Below are positions 44,628-53,933 of a stretch of DNA of 64,000 bases, piece by piece (positions within the stretch are counted from its first letter, which is position 1; each line of letters starts with the position of its first letter). The notes under the pieces were generated by a model that saw nothing but the letters and a program-made list of their open reading frames with translations, was not told where the DNA came from and did not search any database. The stretch is from Gilvimarinus chinensis DSM 19667 (GTDB taxonomy: Bacteria; Pseudomonadota; Gammaproteobacteria; Pseudomonadales; Cellvibrionaceae). The stretch spans positions 62,001 to 126,000 of the forward strand of contig NZ_KB898712.1 of assembly GCF_000377745.1 (NCBI RefSeq), in the 5' to 3' direction. Position numbers and translations under genes: made by a program.

Positions 44628-45880
44628 GGCAGCTCCCTTTTCACTTTCATGCGCGCCGAGTGGGTATCGCCCTGGGCGCTGGCGGACAGCAGTTCGGCGG
44701 ACAGCCCCGCGCTTTCAATACCGCCGCGCAGCGATTCAATGGCGTTAAAGGTGCCAGCCTGCAAATTCAGGCTCAGCTCGTCGCTCTCGGCGGTGTAGTA
44801 AACACCCTTGAGGGTAATATCGCCCTGGCTTTGTACCTTGGGCAGTACCTCGGCCAGTAGCGGCATAACCTGGCCGCCCTCACCTTGCGGCTCCAGATCG
44901 CGGGCCATAATGCGCAAGCGCCGCTCGGGGTCATTGGCGGGGCCGTTGGGGACTATGGTGCGGAATACCTGTTCGATGTCTTTGCGAATCTCCAGGTTCT
45001 GGTTTTGCAGCTGATTGATGGAAATCAGCAAGGTGGCGATATAAACCACCACCGCGGCGGCACCGGCGATGGCCACGGTGCGCCAGGCTTTCCACCAGCG
45101 CTCGATGGGCAGGCGCTGGGAGAACTCCCCCTGGCATAAATCAATGCAGTCGCTGCCCGGTTCAAAATCCCACAGCGAAGCAAGGCGGGTGCTGCCACTG
45201 GCGTCGGCCAGGCTGGCGGGCAGGGCTTGCTCCAGCGCTTCAAGCTGGTTTTCATCCGGCGCGCTCAGGCTTAAATGGGGTAGGTTGTCCACCCGGTTCT
45301 GAGCTTTTAGCAGCAGCTCGACGGCGGCGGCCAAGTTATTGGCGGTCACTGTAAAGCCTTGGCTTTGCCCGTAGTGAATACTTACTAACTCGTCCTGCCG
45401 GTGAATCGCCCAGATATCCACGGGGGATTCGTCGGTAGCCTCGGGCTGGGGAATGTCGGGCATTAAGCCTGCGGGCAGCGCCTGGACAATTTCGATGTTC
45501 ATTTCGGCCAGCTGCGCAAACAGTTCGGCCAGGCGGGTGCGCTCAGTGTAGACCACATTAACCACGCCGTCCTGGGCTTTGCCGAGGGCGAAGTGAAATT
45601 GGTCGATATCGCCAATCACTTCTTCCTCAAGCTGAAAGGGCATGAGCTTGCGCAGGTGGCGCTTTTCCTTTTCCTGGTAGCTGAGGCTGCGGGCCACAAC
45701 CTGGGGGCCGCCGACGATCAGGCGCGCCCGGTGGTTACCCTGGCCCAGGGCTCGGTCCAACGCCAGGCCTAAAGCCTCGCTGTTGCCCTGACCCAGCTCT
45801 TCGGGTAACTCGGGTCGGCGTATTAACCAGGTTAAATCGCTGCCGTAATGACTTATGTAGAGGGTGATCTGCTCACTCAT
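44624..45880 (-). CDS. gspL: Type II secretion protein GspL
   Basis: A 418-residue inner-membrane protein. The cytoplasmic actin-like part (about residues 1-260, with YQEKEKRHLRKLMPFQLEEE) recruits the ATPase GspE. One membrane segment (about 270-290) and a periplasmic ferredoxin-like domain follow. It overlaps gspK by 8 bases and gspM by 4 bases. Confidence 0.93.
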   Translation of the reverse strand: MSEQITLYISHYGSDLTWLIRRPELPEELGQGNSEALGLALDRALGQGNHRARLIVGGPQVVARSLSYQEKEKRHLRKLMPFQLEEEVIGDIDQFHFALGKAQDGVVNVVYTERTRLAELFAQLAEMNIEIVQALPAGLMPDIPQPEATDESPVDIWAIHRQDELVSIHYGQSQGFTVTANNLAAAVELLLKAQNRVDNLPHLSLSAPDENQLEALEQALPASLADASGSTRLASLWDFEPGSDCIDLCQGEFSQRLPIERWWKAWRTVAIAGAAAVVVYIATLLISINQLQNQNLEIRKDIEQVFRTIVPNGPANDPERRLRIMARDLEPQGEGGQVMPLLAEVLPKVQSQGDITLKGVYYTAESDELSLNLQAGTFNAIESLRGGIESAGLSAELLSASAQGDTHSARMKVKRELP

Positions 45881-46958
45881 TGTTGTTTGTCGTTCCCGCT
45901 AGGCCGGCGTTAGCACCGGCGCGTTCCAGATTGAGGATGTAATCGTACACGTCGCGGCGGCTTTCTACCTTAAAATCGCCCTCCGCACGCGACAAAAGAC
46001 TTTGCATACTGCGTCTTTGCTCACCCAGTTGGACCCGGGTGGTGACCAGAAAATAGCTGGTGGTGATGGCGGCATACTCGGTATCCAGCTCGCCGGTGAT
46101 GGCGCTACCCCAACCGGTGTGGCTGGTAAACTCTTCCATGCTGGCGTACTCGCCGTTCTCGGCGACGATTTGCCCGGCCACTTCGCCCGCCAGCGGCTCC
46201 AGGTTTTCAGCGTCGTTAAAGGTGCGCAGTAAAAACGGGTTGATGGTATTCACATTCAGCATCCCACCGGCCGTGTACACGGTAATGTAGGGTTTAATCA
46301 GCTGCATCAGCTCAGGGGTAAAGCCGCGCACCAGGCGCAGTTCATCCACGCTGGTGAAAGGCGCATTGGCGGTGGCGTAGGCCGGGTCCTGTGACTGGTA
46401 GTAATCGCTTTCGGCACCGGTAAAACCAGTAATGTCATCGTCGGTATCAGCCCAGTCGACCATCGCCTCCAGCATGCCTATGGCATCTTCCAGTGATAGC
46501 GGGTAGGTCTCCTCGAAGCTTTGCAGCAAACGCAAAAAGTGTTTTTGTGGGGTTTTGAAGCGGGTGTACGAGGTAGGGCCTTGATCGGAATTGCCGAGTT
46601 CATCGGTAAGATCGTTCAGATTGATTTTGGCGCTGGCGTCTTCAATTTCGGCGAGAATCATCCCCCCTTCAATGGGAAACGGTGGCAGTTCCATGGCCCA
46701 GGGCTCCAGCAGGCTGTCGACCTCGGTGTTGTCGTCCAGCTCAAGAAAGTAAATGGCCAGGCTTTCGGCGCCGGACAAATAGGCCCGTGCCTGAGCGCCG
46801 TGCCAGCGGGCCTCGGCACGGGCCATGCTCAGCTGATAGTCGCGCGAGGCTTTAATGGCAAAGCCTGCTACTAGTGTGACCACTAAAATGGCCAGTATCA
46901 GCACCGTGCCGCGCTGGCGCCGGGGTAAGCTCAGTGAAGGTTTATTGCGCCAGATCAT
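45873..46958 (-). CDS. gspK: Type II secretion minor pseudopilin GspK
   Basis: A 361-residue pseudopilin, the largest of the set, thought to cap the pseudopilus tip. The cleavage region is QRGTVLILAILVVTLVAGF and, as usual for GspK, lacks the Glu at position +5. A large alpha domain is inserted (NLNDLTDELGN, LEAMVDWADTDDDITG). It overlaps gspJ by 17 bases and gspL by 8 bases. Confidence 0.94.
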   Translation of the reverse strand: MIWRNKPSLSLPRRQRGTVLILAILVVTLVAGFAIKASRDYQLSMARAEARWHGAQARAYLSGAESLAIYFLELDDNTEVDSLLEPWAMELPPFPIEGGMILAEIEDASAKINLNDLTDELGNSDQGPTSYTRFKTPQKHFLRLLQSFEETYPLSLEDAIGMLEAMVDWADTDDDITGFTGAESDYYQSQDPAYATANAPFTSVDELRLVRGFTPELMQLIKPYITVYTAGGMLNVNTINPFLLRTFNDAENLEPLAGEVAGQIVAENGEYASMEEFTSHTGWGSAITGELDTEYAAITTSYFLVTTRVQLGEQRRSMQSLLSRAEGDFKVESRRDVYDYILNLERAGANAGLAGTTNNNE

Positions 46959-47646
46959 ACAGCCTCTCGCTCACTAAACCGTCTTCCAGTTCGATACGCA
47001 CCAGCATGGCGATGGGCAGGCTGGTATCCACCCCCACGCCGCTGCTGTCGGGCCAGTTTTGCACCCAGTCGCGGGCGTAATCTTCACCGCTGAGCACACT
47101 GGTGCCCTGCTGCTGCGCCATTTGTGGCGACAAAAAGCGCACGTCGATATCCGCGACTTGCTCCAGCATGGGCTGGCGAATTAAGTCTTCGGCGTACAGC
47201 CAGTCTTCCACCACAAAGTTGCGCTCGGGGCGAAAGTCGCGCCATAAGGTGCCGTCTTCAATGCGGTAGATCACCTGTTGCATATCGCTGCGGGGGCGGT
47301 TCATGGGGTTAAGCCAACCGCCGCGAGTAAATTGCAGCACCAGTTTATCGCCGCTGGTATCTCCGTACAGGCTTGCGCCGCGAAAGGGGCGGCGCAGGCC
47401 GCCTATCACCGAGGCATCGCCGCTGGCGTCTACCGGGGTAAGAATGTGCCGCGCGTCCTGCCCCAGAATTTGCCAGGTTCGGTCCAGCTCATTAATGCGC
47501 GCCAGCACCTGGGCGCTGGCCTCGGCACTGCGCGAGGCGGTGCTGAATGACTGGTAGCTGAAGGTCATGATCACGGCGGTAATCGCCAGGGCAATCACCA
47601 CCTCAATCAGGGTAAACCCGGTTTGTGGGCGGGCCAGGCTACTCAT
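46942..47646 (-). CDS. gspJ: Type II secretion minor pseudopilin GspJ
   Basis: A 234-residue pseudopilin with the prepilin signature QTGFTLIEVVIALAI (cleavage after Gly, Glu at +5) and a C-terminal beta domain with GGLRRPFRGASLYGDTSGD. ATG 47646 is chosen because only a short leader should precede the cleavage site; it overlaps the gspI stop by 8 bases. Confidence 0.93.
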   Translation of the reverse strand: MSSLARPQTGFTLIEVVIALAITAVIMTFSYQSFSTASRSAEASAQVLARINELDRTWQILGQDARHILTPVDASGDASVIGGLRRPFRGASLYGDTSGDKLVLQFTRGGWLNPMNRPRSDMQQVIYRIEDGTLWRDFRPERNFVVEDWLYAEDLIRQPMLEQVADIDVRFLSPQMAQQQGTSVLSGEDYARDWVQNWPDSSGVGVDTSLPIAMLVRIELEDGLVSERLYDLAQ

Positions 47647-48013
47647 TGATAAACCCCGAGAGCGTGGCCAGAGTGTTGTCTTTGCTGGAATCCAGGGCAA
47701 CGCGCACATCCAGACGTAAAAAGCCTTCTACCTCTGTGTCTTCGGCTTCCAGCTCCCAGTACCAGCGCACACCACCGCGCTCGATATTGCCGCTTTCGGT
47801 GTCGGGAATGGTGTATTGCTCCACCAGCTCTTTACGCATTTTGATGCGGGTGAGCTGGTTTTCGGCAATCCAGTAGGCCTGGGTTTTTTCGCGGTTAAAG
47901 CCCGCACCCTGCAGCTGACTGGTGATCAGCATCATCAGTGCGGGCAGGGCCGTGGCGACAATGGCCAGGGCAACCATGACTTCCAGCAAGGTAAAACCGC
48001 GTGCGAACTTCAC
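47639..48013 (-). CDS. gspI: Type II secretion minor pseudopilin GspI
   Basis: A 124-residue pseudopilin with ARGFTLLEVMVALAI near its start. GTG 48013 is chosen: it overlaps the gspH stop as GTGA and gives a leader of 6 residues, as expected. A longer frame from 48058 would add 15 residues ahead of the leader. It overlaps gspJ by 8 bases. Confidence 0.9.
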   Translation of the reverse strand: MKFARGFTLLEVMVALAIVATALPALMMLITSQLQGAGFNREKTQAYWIAENQLTRIKMRKELVEQYTIPDTESGNIERGGVRWYWELEAEDTEVEGFLRLDVRVALDSSKDNTLATLSGFINE

Positions 48014-48564
48014 CAGTCGTTCTCCAGCTCGGCCAGTTCCTGCTCGCGGTTTTCCCACACCACATCGCCCATCATATCCACAGTAATGCGCTGCACTTCA
48101 TCGCTGTCAAAGCGGGTGAACAGCGCCAGCTCGAGGCGGGTGGCTTCGCCGCTGGGGTAATAGATAAGCACGGGTTGCGGGGTGGTTTCGCGCTCGTCGT
48201 ATTCGTAGGGCTCGCCCTCGACGATCATTTCCAGCGACATTTGCGGGTTCAGGCACTGGTCTTCAAGAAAGTCGGAAACCGGCTGCCAGCTGCTGTTGCG
48301 AAAGCGACGCCACTGATAGCACCACTGCTCGCCTTCGCGGCTTTGGCTGGGACTGACAAACAGGCCAATCACCTCCCCGGTTAAGGTGGTTTGCTCGGCG
48401 ACAAATTCCGCCTGCAGCATAAATTTATCGGCGGCCTGTTCCAGGCGGCTGGTGTCGTCTGGGGCAAAGGCGAGTGTGGCCATGCCCGCGCTCAGGCCAA
48501 TGATCATTACCACGATCATAATCTCGATGAGGGTGAAGCCCCTCTGGCGCGGGCAAAAGCTCAT
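48010..48564 (-). CDS. gspH: Type II secretion minor pseudopilin GspH
   Basis: A 184-residue pseudopilin with QRGFTLIEIMIVVMIIGLS (Gly cleavage, Glu +5) near the start and a GspH-type beta domain (QWCYQWRRFRNSSWQPV). It lies 6 bases after gspG and overlaps gspI. Confidence 0.92.
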   Translation of the reverse strand: MSFCPRQRGFTLIEIMIVVMIIGLSAGMATLAFAPDDTSRLEQAADKFMLQAEFVAEQTTLTGEVIGLFVSPSQSREGEQWCYQWRRFRNSSWQPVSDFLEDQCLNPQMSLEMIVEGEPYEYDERETTPQPVLIYYPSGEATRLELALFTRFDSDEVQRITVDMMGDVVWENREQELAELENDW

Positions 48565-48570
48565 GGTTCA

Positions 48571-49017
48571 TTATTGCTCGGGCAGTTCCTGATCCCACAC
48601 GCTGATATCAGCGGCCGGGCCTTCACCGCCAGCTACGCCATCGGCGCCCTGAGTGTAAATATCATACTCGCGGCTTTCACCGGGGCTGATGTACAAGTAG
48701 GCGCTGCCCCAGGGGTCAACGGGCAACTGGTCCAGGTAACCACTCTGGCGGTAGTTGCGCGGTACCGGGCTGACCGTCGGTTTGGTCACCAGTGCTTCCA
48801 GGCCCTGCTCGCTGGAGGGGTAGACATAGTTATCAATACGATACAAATTCAGCGCGGTCTGGATATTTTTAAAATCCGCCTTCACCTTGTTAACCCGCGC
48901 CTCATCGGCACGGTCCAGCACCATGGGGGCGACGATACTGGCCAGCAGGCCAATAATCACCACCACTACCATAATTTCAATCAAGCTAAAGCCGCTTTGG
49001 CGATTGGTTAATTTCAT
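48571..49017 (-). CDS. gspG: Type II secretion major pseudopilin GspG
   Basis: A 148-residue major pseudopilin. The cleavage region is RQSGFSLIEIMVVVVIIGLL (Glu +5), then PMVLDRADEARVNKVKADF and the Ca-binding C-terminal loop region LPVDPWGSAYLY...YDIYTQGADGVAGGEGPAADISVW, which is diagnostic for GspG. An 87-base gap separates it from gspF. Cleavage needs a prepilin peptidase not found in this window. Confidence 0.97.
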   Translation of the reverse strand: MKLTNRQSGFSLIEIMVVVVIIGLLASIVAPMVLDRADEARVNKVKADFKNIQTALNLYRIDNYVYPSSEQGLEALVTKPTVSPVPRNYRQSGYLDQLPVDPWGSAYLYISPGESREYDIYTQGADGVAGGEGPAADISVWDQELPEQ

Positions 49018-49104
49018 CGGTTTTACTCCGTTGTGTGTTTTGCCCGGTTATCTGCCTGACAACGATTAATTCACGTTTGATGCTGGGTTAGGGTTGATCT
49101 GGCC

Positions 49105-50340
49105 CTAGCCCACCATCTGATTCATTTCAAAAATTGGCTGCAATATGGCCAGCACAATGACTAACACCGCACCGCCCATCAGAACAATGGTGGCGGGCTC
49201 CATCAAGCCCAGTGAGACCGACAACACCATTTCCAGTTCACGCTGCTGGTCTTTGGCGGCGTGCTCCAGCTGTACCGGCAGGGTGCCGTTGGTTTCGCCA
49301 CTGGCCACCATCTGCACCAACAGCGGCGGAAAACAGTCGGCTTTTTCCATGGCGCGGTTAAGGGCCGTACCCTCTTGCACCTGGTTGGCGATGTCGGCGC
49401 AGGCCTCCTGGAGTACGCGATTGGTCATCACCTGGCCCGCAATTTTCAGCGCCTGCAGCAGCGGTACACCGCTGGACATCAACAGGCTGAGGGTAGAGGC
49501 AAAGCGCGCCGAGTTAGATTGATTCACTACATTGCCGATCACCGGCAGCTTTAACTGCACCTGGTGCCAGCGCTTTTGTCGCGCCGGATTTTTCAGTAAT
49601 TGTTTAACGCCGTACATGGCCGCGATACCAGCGGCCAGAACCCAAATGCCGTAACCGACAATAAAATCGCTGCTGGCGATAAGGGCGCGGGTTAGGGCGG
49701 GTAGCTCGCGCTTAGAGTGGGCAAACAGGTTGACTAAGTCGGGCACCACAAAGGCCATTAAGCCGACGATTACCGCCAGGCTCATTACCAGCAGCACGAT
49801 GGGGTAAATCATCGCGGTTTTCAGGCGCGACTTTAATTGCTGTGAATTCAAGGTGTGCTCGGACAATCGCTCCAGCACCGGGCCGAGATAACCGGAGCTT
49901 TCCCCCGCTTTGACCATGGCGCGGTACATATCGTCGAACGAGCCCGGATGCTCTCCCAGCGCCTGGGCGAGGGAAAACCCCTCCAGCACCTTGGTGCGAA
50001 TTTGCAGCATTACCTGCTTTACCGCAGGCTTTTGCGCCTGTTTGGCCGTGGCCTGCAGAGCCTCATCCAGAGGCAGACCCGAGCTTAGCAGCGAGGCCAG
50101 CTGGCGGGTAACCAGGCTTAGATCCCGGCCCTTAAGCTTGGGGGTGGACTGAAACAGCGAAAACCCGCTGCCGCTGCTGCTGGCTGCGCGTACCTTGGCG
50201 TTACCGGCGTCGGATACCTCAAGGGGCTTGAGCTTTTTCGCGCGCAGCTGGGCGCGCACTTGGCGCTCGGAATCCCCCTCAAGGATGCCCTTGACGGTTT
50301 TACCGGAGTCGTTCAGTGCGCGATAACTAAAAGTGCCCAT
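49105..50340 (-). CDS. gspF: Type II secretion inner-membrane platform protein GspF
   Basis: A 411-residue polytopic protein with two T2SSF repeats, each ending in membrane segments (about residues 175-195, 225-245 and 380-402). Blocks include FSYRALNDSGKTVKGILEGDS, LVTRQLASLLSSGLPLDEAL and TLSLLMSSGVPLLQALKIAGQVM. It connects the ATPase to the pseudopilus. It starts 2 bases after gspE. Confidence 0.96.
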   Translation of the reverse strand: MGTFSYRALNDSGKTVKGILEGDSERQVRAQLRAKKLKPLEVSDAGNAKVRAASSSGSGFSLFQSTPKLKGRDLSLVTRQLASLLSSGLPLDEALQATAKQAQKPAVKQVMLQIRTKVLEGFSLAQALGEHPGSFDDMYRAMVKAGESSGYLGPVLERLSEHTLNSQQLKSRLKTAMIYPIVLLVMSLAVIVGLMAFVVPDLVNLFAHSKRELPALTRALIASSDFIVGYGIWVLAAGIAAMYGVKQLLKNPARQKRWHQVQLKLPVIGNVVNQSNSARFASTLSLLMSSGVPLLQALKIAGQVMTNRVLQEACADIANQVQEGTALNRAMEKADCFPPLLVQMVASGETNGTLPVQLEHAAKDQQRELEMVLSVSLGLMEPATIVLMGGAVLVIVLAILQPIFEMNQMVG

Positions 50341-50342
50341 AA

Positions 50343-51896
50343 TCAGCCAGCCGTGGTTACCCGAAGCACTTCTTCAAGGCTGGTGACACCTTCAACCACC
50401 TGCCGGCGACCGTCGTCGCTGATGGACTCGGACTGCTTGCGCGCCTCGGCTATCAGCTCCTGCTCGCCCGCTTCTTCGTGAATCAGGTGACGCATTTGCT
50501 CGTTAATTTCGATCAGCTCGTAAATCCCCTTACGGCCGCGATAGCCCATCTGGTTGCACTTGTTACAGCCTTTGGCGCGGTATACGGTTTGCCCGGCGGG
50601 AATTTTCAGCATATCCCGCTCGGATTCGGTGGGCTCGTAAACCTCTTTACACTCGTTGCACAGCTTGCGTACCAGGCGCTGCGCCATGACTACCTCGACG
50701 CTCGAGGCCAGCAGGAAGGGTTCAACCCCCATATCTTTTAAACGCATAATCGCGCCAATGGCGGTGTTGGTGTGCAGGGTTGAAAGCACCAAGTGACCGG
50801 TCAAACTGGCCTGAATGGCAATGTCGGCGGTTTCGGAGTCGCGAATCTCACCCACCATCACCACGTCCGGGTCTTGACGTAAAATGGCGCGCAGGCCGCG
50901 GGCAAAGGTCATGTCCACCTTGGCGTTTACCTGGGTCTGGCCAATGCCCGGCAGCAGGTATTCAATGGGGTCTTCAATGGTCAGGATGTTGCGGCTGGGC
51001 GCATTAATGTGGCTTAAGCCCGCATAAAGTGTGGTGGTTTTACCCGAGCCCGTGGGGCCGGTCACCAGAATAATACCGTGGGGACGCAGCAGGGCTTTGC
51101 CGAAGCGCTCTTGCACTTGTTTGGGCATTTGCAGCTCTTCGAGCTTGAGCTGACCGGCGGCCTGATCCAAAAGGCGCAGCACGATGCGCTCACCGTGGGC
51201 CGAGGGGATGGTCGATACCCGAATATCCACTGCGTGCCCGGCCAGGCGTACCGTAATACGGCCATCCTGAGGCAGGCGTTTTTCGGCAATATCCAGCCGC
51301 GCCATCACTTTTAAACGCGATACCAGCACTGGGGCCAGCTCGGGCTTGGGCGAGAGCACTTCGCTCAGCACGCCATCGGTGCGAAAGCGCACGGATACCC
51401 GGTCTTCAAAAGGCTCCAGGTGAATGTCCGAGGCCTGCTCACGCACCGCCTGGGACAGAATAGCGTTGATCAGACGAATCACCGGGGCGTCGTCGTCACC
51501 CGCTAACAGATCGGTGCGATCGGCCAGATCATCGGCCATGGAGGACAGATCAAACTCGTTGCCCAAATCCTCGGCGGCGCGCTGGGCGGCGCCGTCGCTG
51601 CTTTGGTATTCGCGGGTCAGTTGGCGCTGGAAGGTGTCCGCGTCCAGCTCTTCCAGGGTCATTTCGCCATCAAAGTAGCGCGACAGCTCGGTCAGTACCT
51701 CAAGGCGTAACCCCGGTTTGTGCAATACGGTATTGGGGCGCTCGGGGTCGAGCATGACGCCGTGATCCGAGGCGTAGCTGAACGGCAGGCGCGGGCTTTC
51801 ACCAGCGCTGGCGGCCAGATGCTCTTCTTCCTCGGTGCCCAGGGCCTCTTCAAATTCCTCAGGCAGTTTAGCCGGTTCAGAGATTTCGCTGTTCAC
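50343..51896 (-). CDS. gspE: Type II secretion ATPase GspE
   Basis: A 517-residue cytoplasmic hexameric ATPase. Walker A GPTGSGKTTTLY is near residue 278, Walker B DPDVVMVGEIRDSETA near 340, and the zinc-binding CxxC pairs (CNEC, CNKC) near 413-445. The N-terminal 100 residues form the GspL-binding domain. It lies 3 bases after gspD. Confidence 0.97.
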   Translation of the reverse strand: MNSEISEPAKLPEEFEEALGTEEEEHLAASAGESPRLPFSYASDHGVMLDPERPNTVLHKPGLRLEVLTELSRYFDGEMTLEELDADTFQRQLTREYQSSDGAAQRAAEDLGNEFDLSSMADDLADRTDLLAGDDDAPVIRLINAILSQAVREQASDIHLEPFEDRVSVRFRTDGVLSEVLSPKPELAPVLVSRLKVMARLDIAEKRLPQDGRITVRLAGHAVDIRVSTIPSAHGERIVLRLLDQAAGQLKLEELQMPKQVQERFGKALLRPHGIILVTGPTGSGKTTTLYAGLSHINAPSRNILTIEDPIEYLLPGIGQTQVNAKVDMTFARGLRAILRQDPDVVMVGEIRDSETADIAIQASLTGHLVLSTLHTNTAIGAIMRLKDMGVEPFLLASSVEVVMAQRLVRKLCNECKEVYEPTESERDMLKIPAGQTVYRAKGCNKCNQMGYRGRKGIYELIEINEQMRHLIHEEAGEQELIAEARKQSESISDDGRRQVVEGVTSLEEVLRVTTAG

Positions 51897-51899
51897 CGC

Positions 51900-53933
51900 T
51901 TACTCTCCGGCCTCGGCTGGGGGTTCTTCGACGGCCTCTTCACCGTATTCATAACGGCTTTGCACCCGGCGTAGCTGCTCTTCCCACTCGGGCAACATGG
52001 GAATGTCGTCCGGACTGGTGATCAGATTGGTGTTATTGCGTTGATCGATCAAACGCTCGCGAATATGACGGTATTTTTCCGAGGTGGCGCCAATCAGCAT
52101 CGCATCATCCGGCACCACGCTGGCGCGAATAAACACCATCAGATTGGTTTTGGCCGTACTTTTGCTCTGGCTTTTGAACAGGTTACCCAGAATGGGAATA
52201 TCGCCCAGCAGGGGCACCTTGCGTTCAAAAGTGCTGACATCGTCCTGAATTAAGCCGCCCAATACGACAATTTCGCCCGACGCGGCCATTACCTGAGTGT
52301 TGATCTTGCGCTGATTGGTAACAATTCCGTTATTGGCCGCCGTTGAGTCGTCCACGGTGGAAATCTCCTGCGCAATATCCATCACCACGGTATCGCCGTC
52401 GTTTACGTGGGGGGTTACGGTTAGCAAAATACCCACGTCTTTACGCTCGACGGTGTTAAACGGGTTGGTGGGGTTGCTGCTCCCGCCGCCCGTGCTGGTG
52501 TAAGAGCCGGTGACAAAAGGCACGTTTTTACCCACGGAGATTTCCGCTTCGTGGTTATCGGTGGTCAAAAGGCTCGGCGTAGAGAGAATATTGGTCGCGC
52601 CATTGGCTTTTAACAGTTTCAGCACCGCCAGCATATCGGTGGACTGACCCAGATGGCCGATACCGAATACCTGGCCGGGAATGCCCGCAAGCCCCTGGGC
52701 CAGATTCACCAGCGCGCTGTCGTCATCCCCGAAGGCGCTGGCTCCCACCGAGCCAATCACGCCCATATCGTTGGCCGCGTCGTTGGCAGAGCTGCCGAAG
52801 CCTGCGTCGTCGTCGCGGTACATCCACTCGACCCCCAGTTCGGCGGCATCAGAGCTGGACAGTTCGACTATAATCGCCTCCACCAGTACCTGGGCGCGGC
52901 GGATATCCAGGCTTTCTACCAACACCATCAGCGACTGCAGGGTATCGCCATCGGCGGTAATCAAAATGGCGTTGGTGTCTTCGTCGGCCTGCACACTGGC
53001 CTTAACCTGGTTGCGTGAGCCGGCGGTGTTGCCGCCTTCGGCCTGCTCGATTTTTTGCATGTTTTGCAGTACGCCGTTCAGCACTTCGGCTACCTGATCG
53101 GCTTTAGCGTACTTAAGGTAAATAACGCGTACGTTGGAGTTGGTAATTTGCGGGCGATCCAGACGGCGAATCAGCATTTTGATGCGCTCGCGCTGCATAT
53201 CATCGCCATTGATCAATACACCGTTAATGCGGGTATCGGCCACCACGGTGACCGGCGCACTGCCGTTGCCGCGCTGGGCGTCGGGTTTTTCCAGTTGCTG
53301 AATTACCTTCACAATGGCATCGGCCTGGGCGTAGCGCAGTTCGACCAGCTCGGTGCTGATGACCGCCGCCTTATCGATTTGTTTTACCACATCCAGCAAA
53401 CGGTTAATGTTGGCGCGGGTGTCGGTCACGATAATCGCGTTACTGGGATCGTAGGCGGAGATATGACCGTGCTGGGGCACTAACGGGCGCAGTACCGGCA
53501 GCAGTTTGGCGGCGCTGATGTTTTCCAGCTGGATGACTTGAGTCATGTAGGCGTCGTTATCGTCCGGGCCGCTATCGGCGCTGGGAATGGGCAGCGAGCG
53601 GGCATCCCGGTTGGGGACAATACGCACCACCTGACCATTTTCTACGGCGGTAAAACCGTGCACGTCCAGAATGGATAAGAATAACCCGTACAGCTCTTTG
53701 CTGTTGACGGGTTTGTCTGAAATCACCTTCACCTGGCCACGCACCTTGGGGTCGATGACAATGGTTTTGCCGGTGGCTTCGGCGATAAACTTAATGACTT
53801 CTTGAATATCCGAGTCTTTAAAGTTGACGGTCCAGGTTTGTTCGGCGGCGGTGACCATCACCGGTAGGGCCAAAGCAATCACCAGAAAGGTGGCTCGGAT
53901 TTGTTGATAACACGCTCTCACAAAAAACCTCAC
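51900..53933 (-). CDS. gspD: Type II secretion outer-membrane secretin GspD
   Basis: A 677-residue secretin with a signal peptide (to about residue 29), N0 (WTVNFKDSDIQEVIKFIAEATGK), N1-N3 domains (repeats with VTDTRANINRLLDVVKQID and ILITADGDTLQSL) and the secretin domain ending VVLGGLIQDDVS...VPLLGDIPILGNLFKS. It forms the outer-membrane channel. It directly follows gspC. Confidence 0.97.
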   Translation of the reverse strand: MRFFVRACYQQIRATFLVIALALPVMVTAAEQTWTVNFKDSDIQEVIKFIAEATGKTIVIDPKVRGQVKVISDKPVNSKELYGLFLSILDVHGFTAVENGQVVRIVPNRDARSLPIPSADSGPDDNDAYMTQVIQLENISAAKLLPVLRPLVPQHGHISAYDPSNAIIVTDTRANINRLLDVVKQIDKAAVISTELVELRYAQADAIVKVIQQLEKPDAQRGNGSAPVTVVADTRINGVLINGDDMQRERIKMLIRRLDRPQITNSNVRVIYLKYAKADQVAEVLNGVLQNMQKIEQAEGGNTAGSRNQVKASVQADEDTNAILITADGDTLQSLMVLVESLDIRRAQVLVEAIIVELSSSDAAELGVEWMYRDDDAGFGSSANDAANDMGVIGSVGASAFGDDDSALVNLAQGLAGIPGQVFGIGHLGQSTDMLAVLKLLKANGATNILSTPSLLTTDNHEAEISVGKNVPFVTGSYTSTGGGSSNPTNPFNTVERKDVGILLTVTPHVNDGDTVVMDIAQEISTVDDSTAANNGIVTNQRKINTQVMAASGEIVVLGGLIQDDVSTFERKVPLLGDIPILGNLFKSQSKSTAKTNLMVFIRASVVPDDAMLIGATSEKYRHIRERLIDQRNNTNLITSPDDIPMLPEWEEQLRRVQSRYEYGEEAVEEPPAEAGE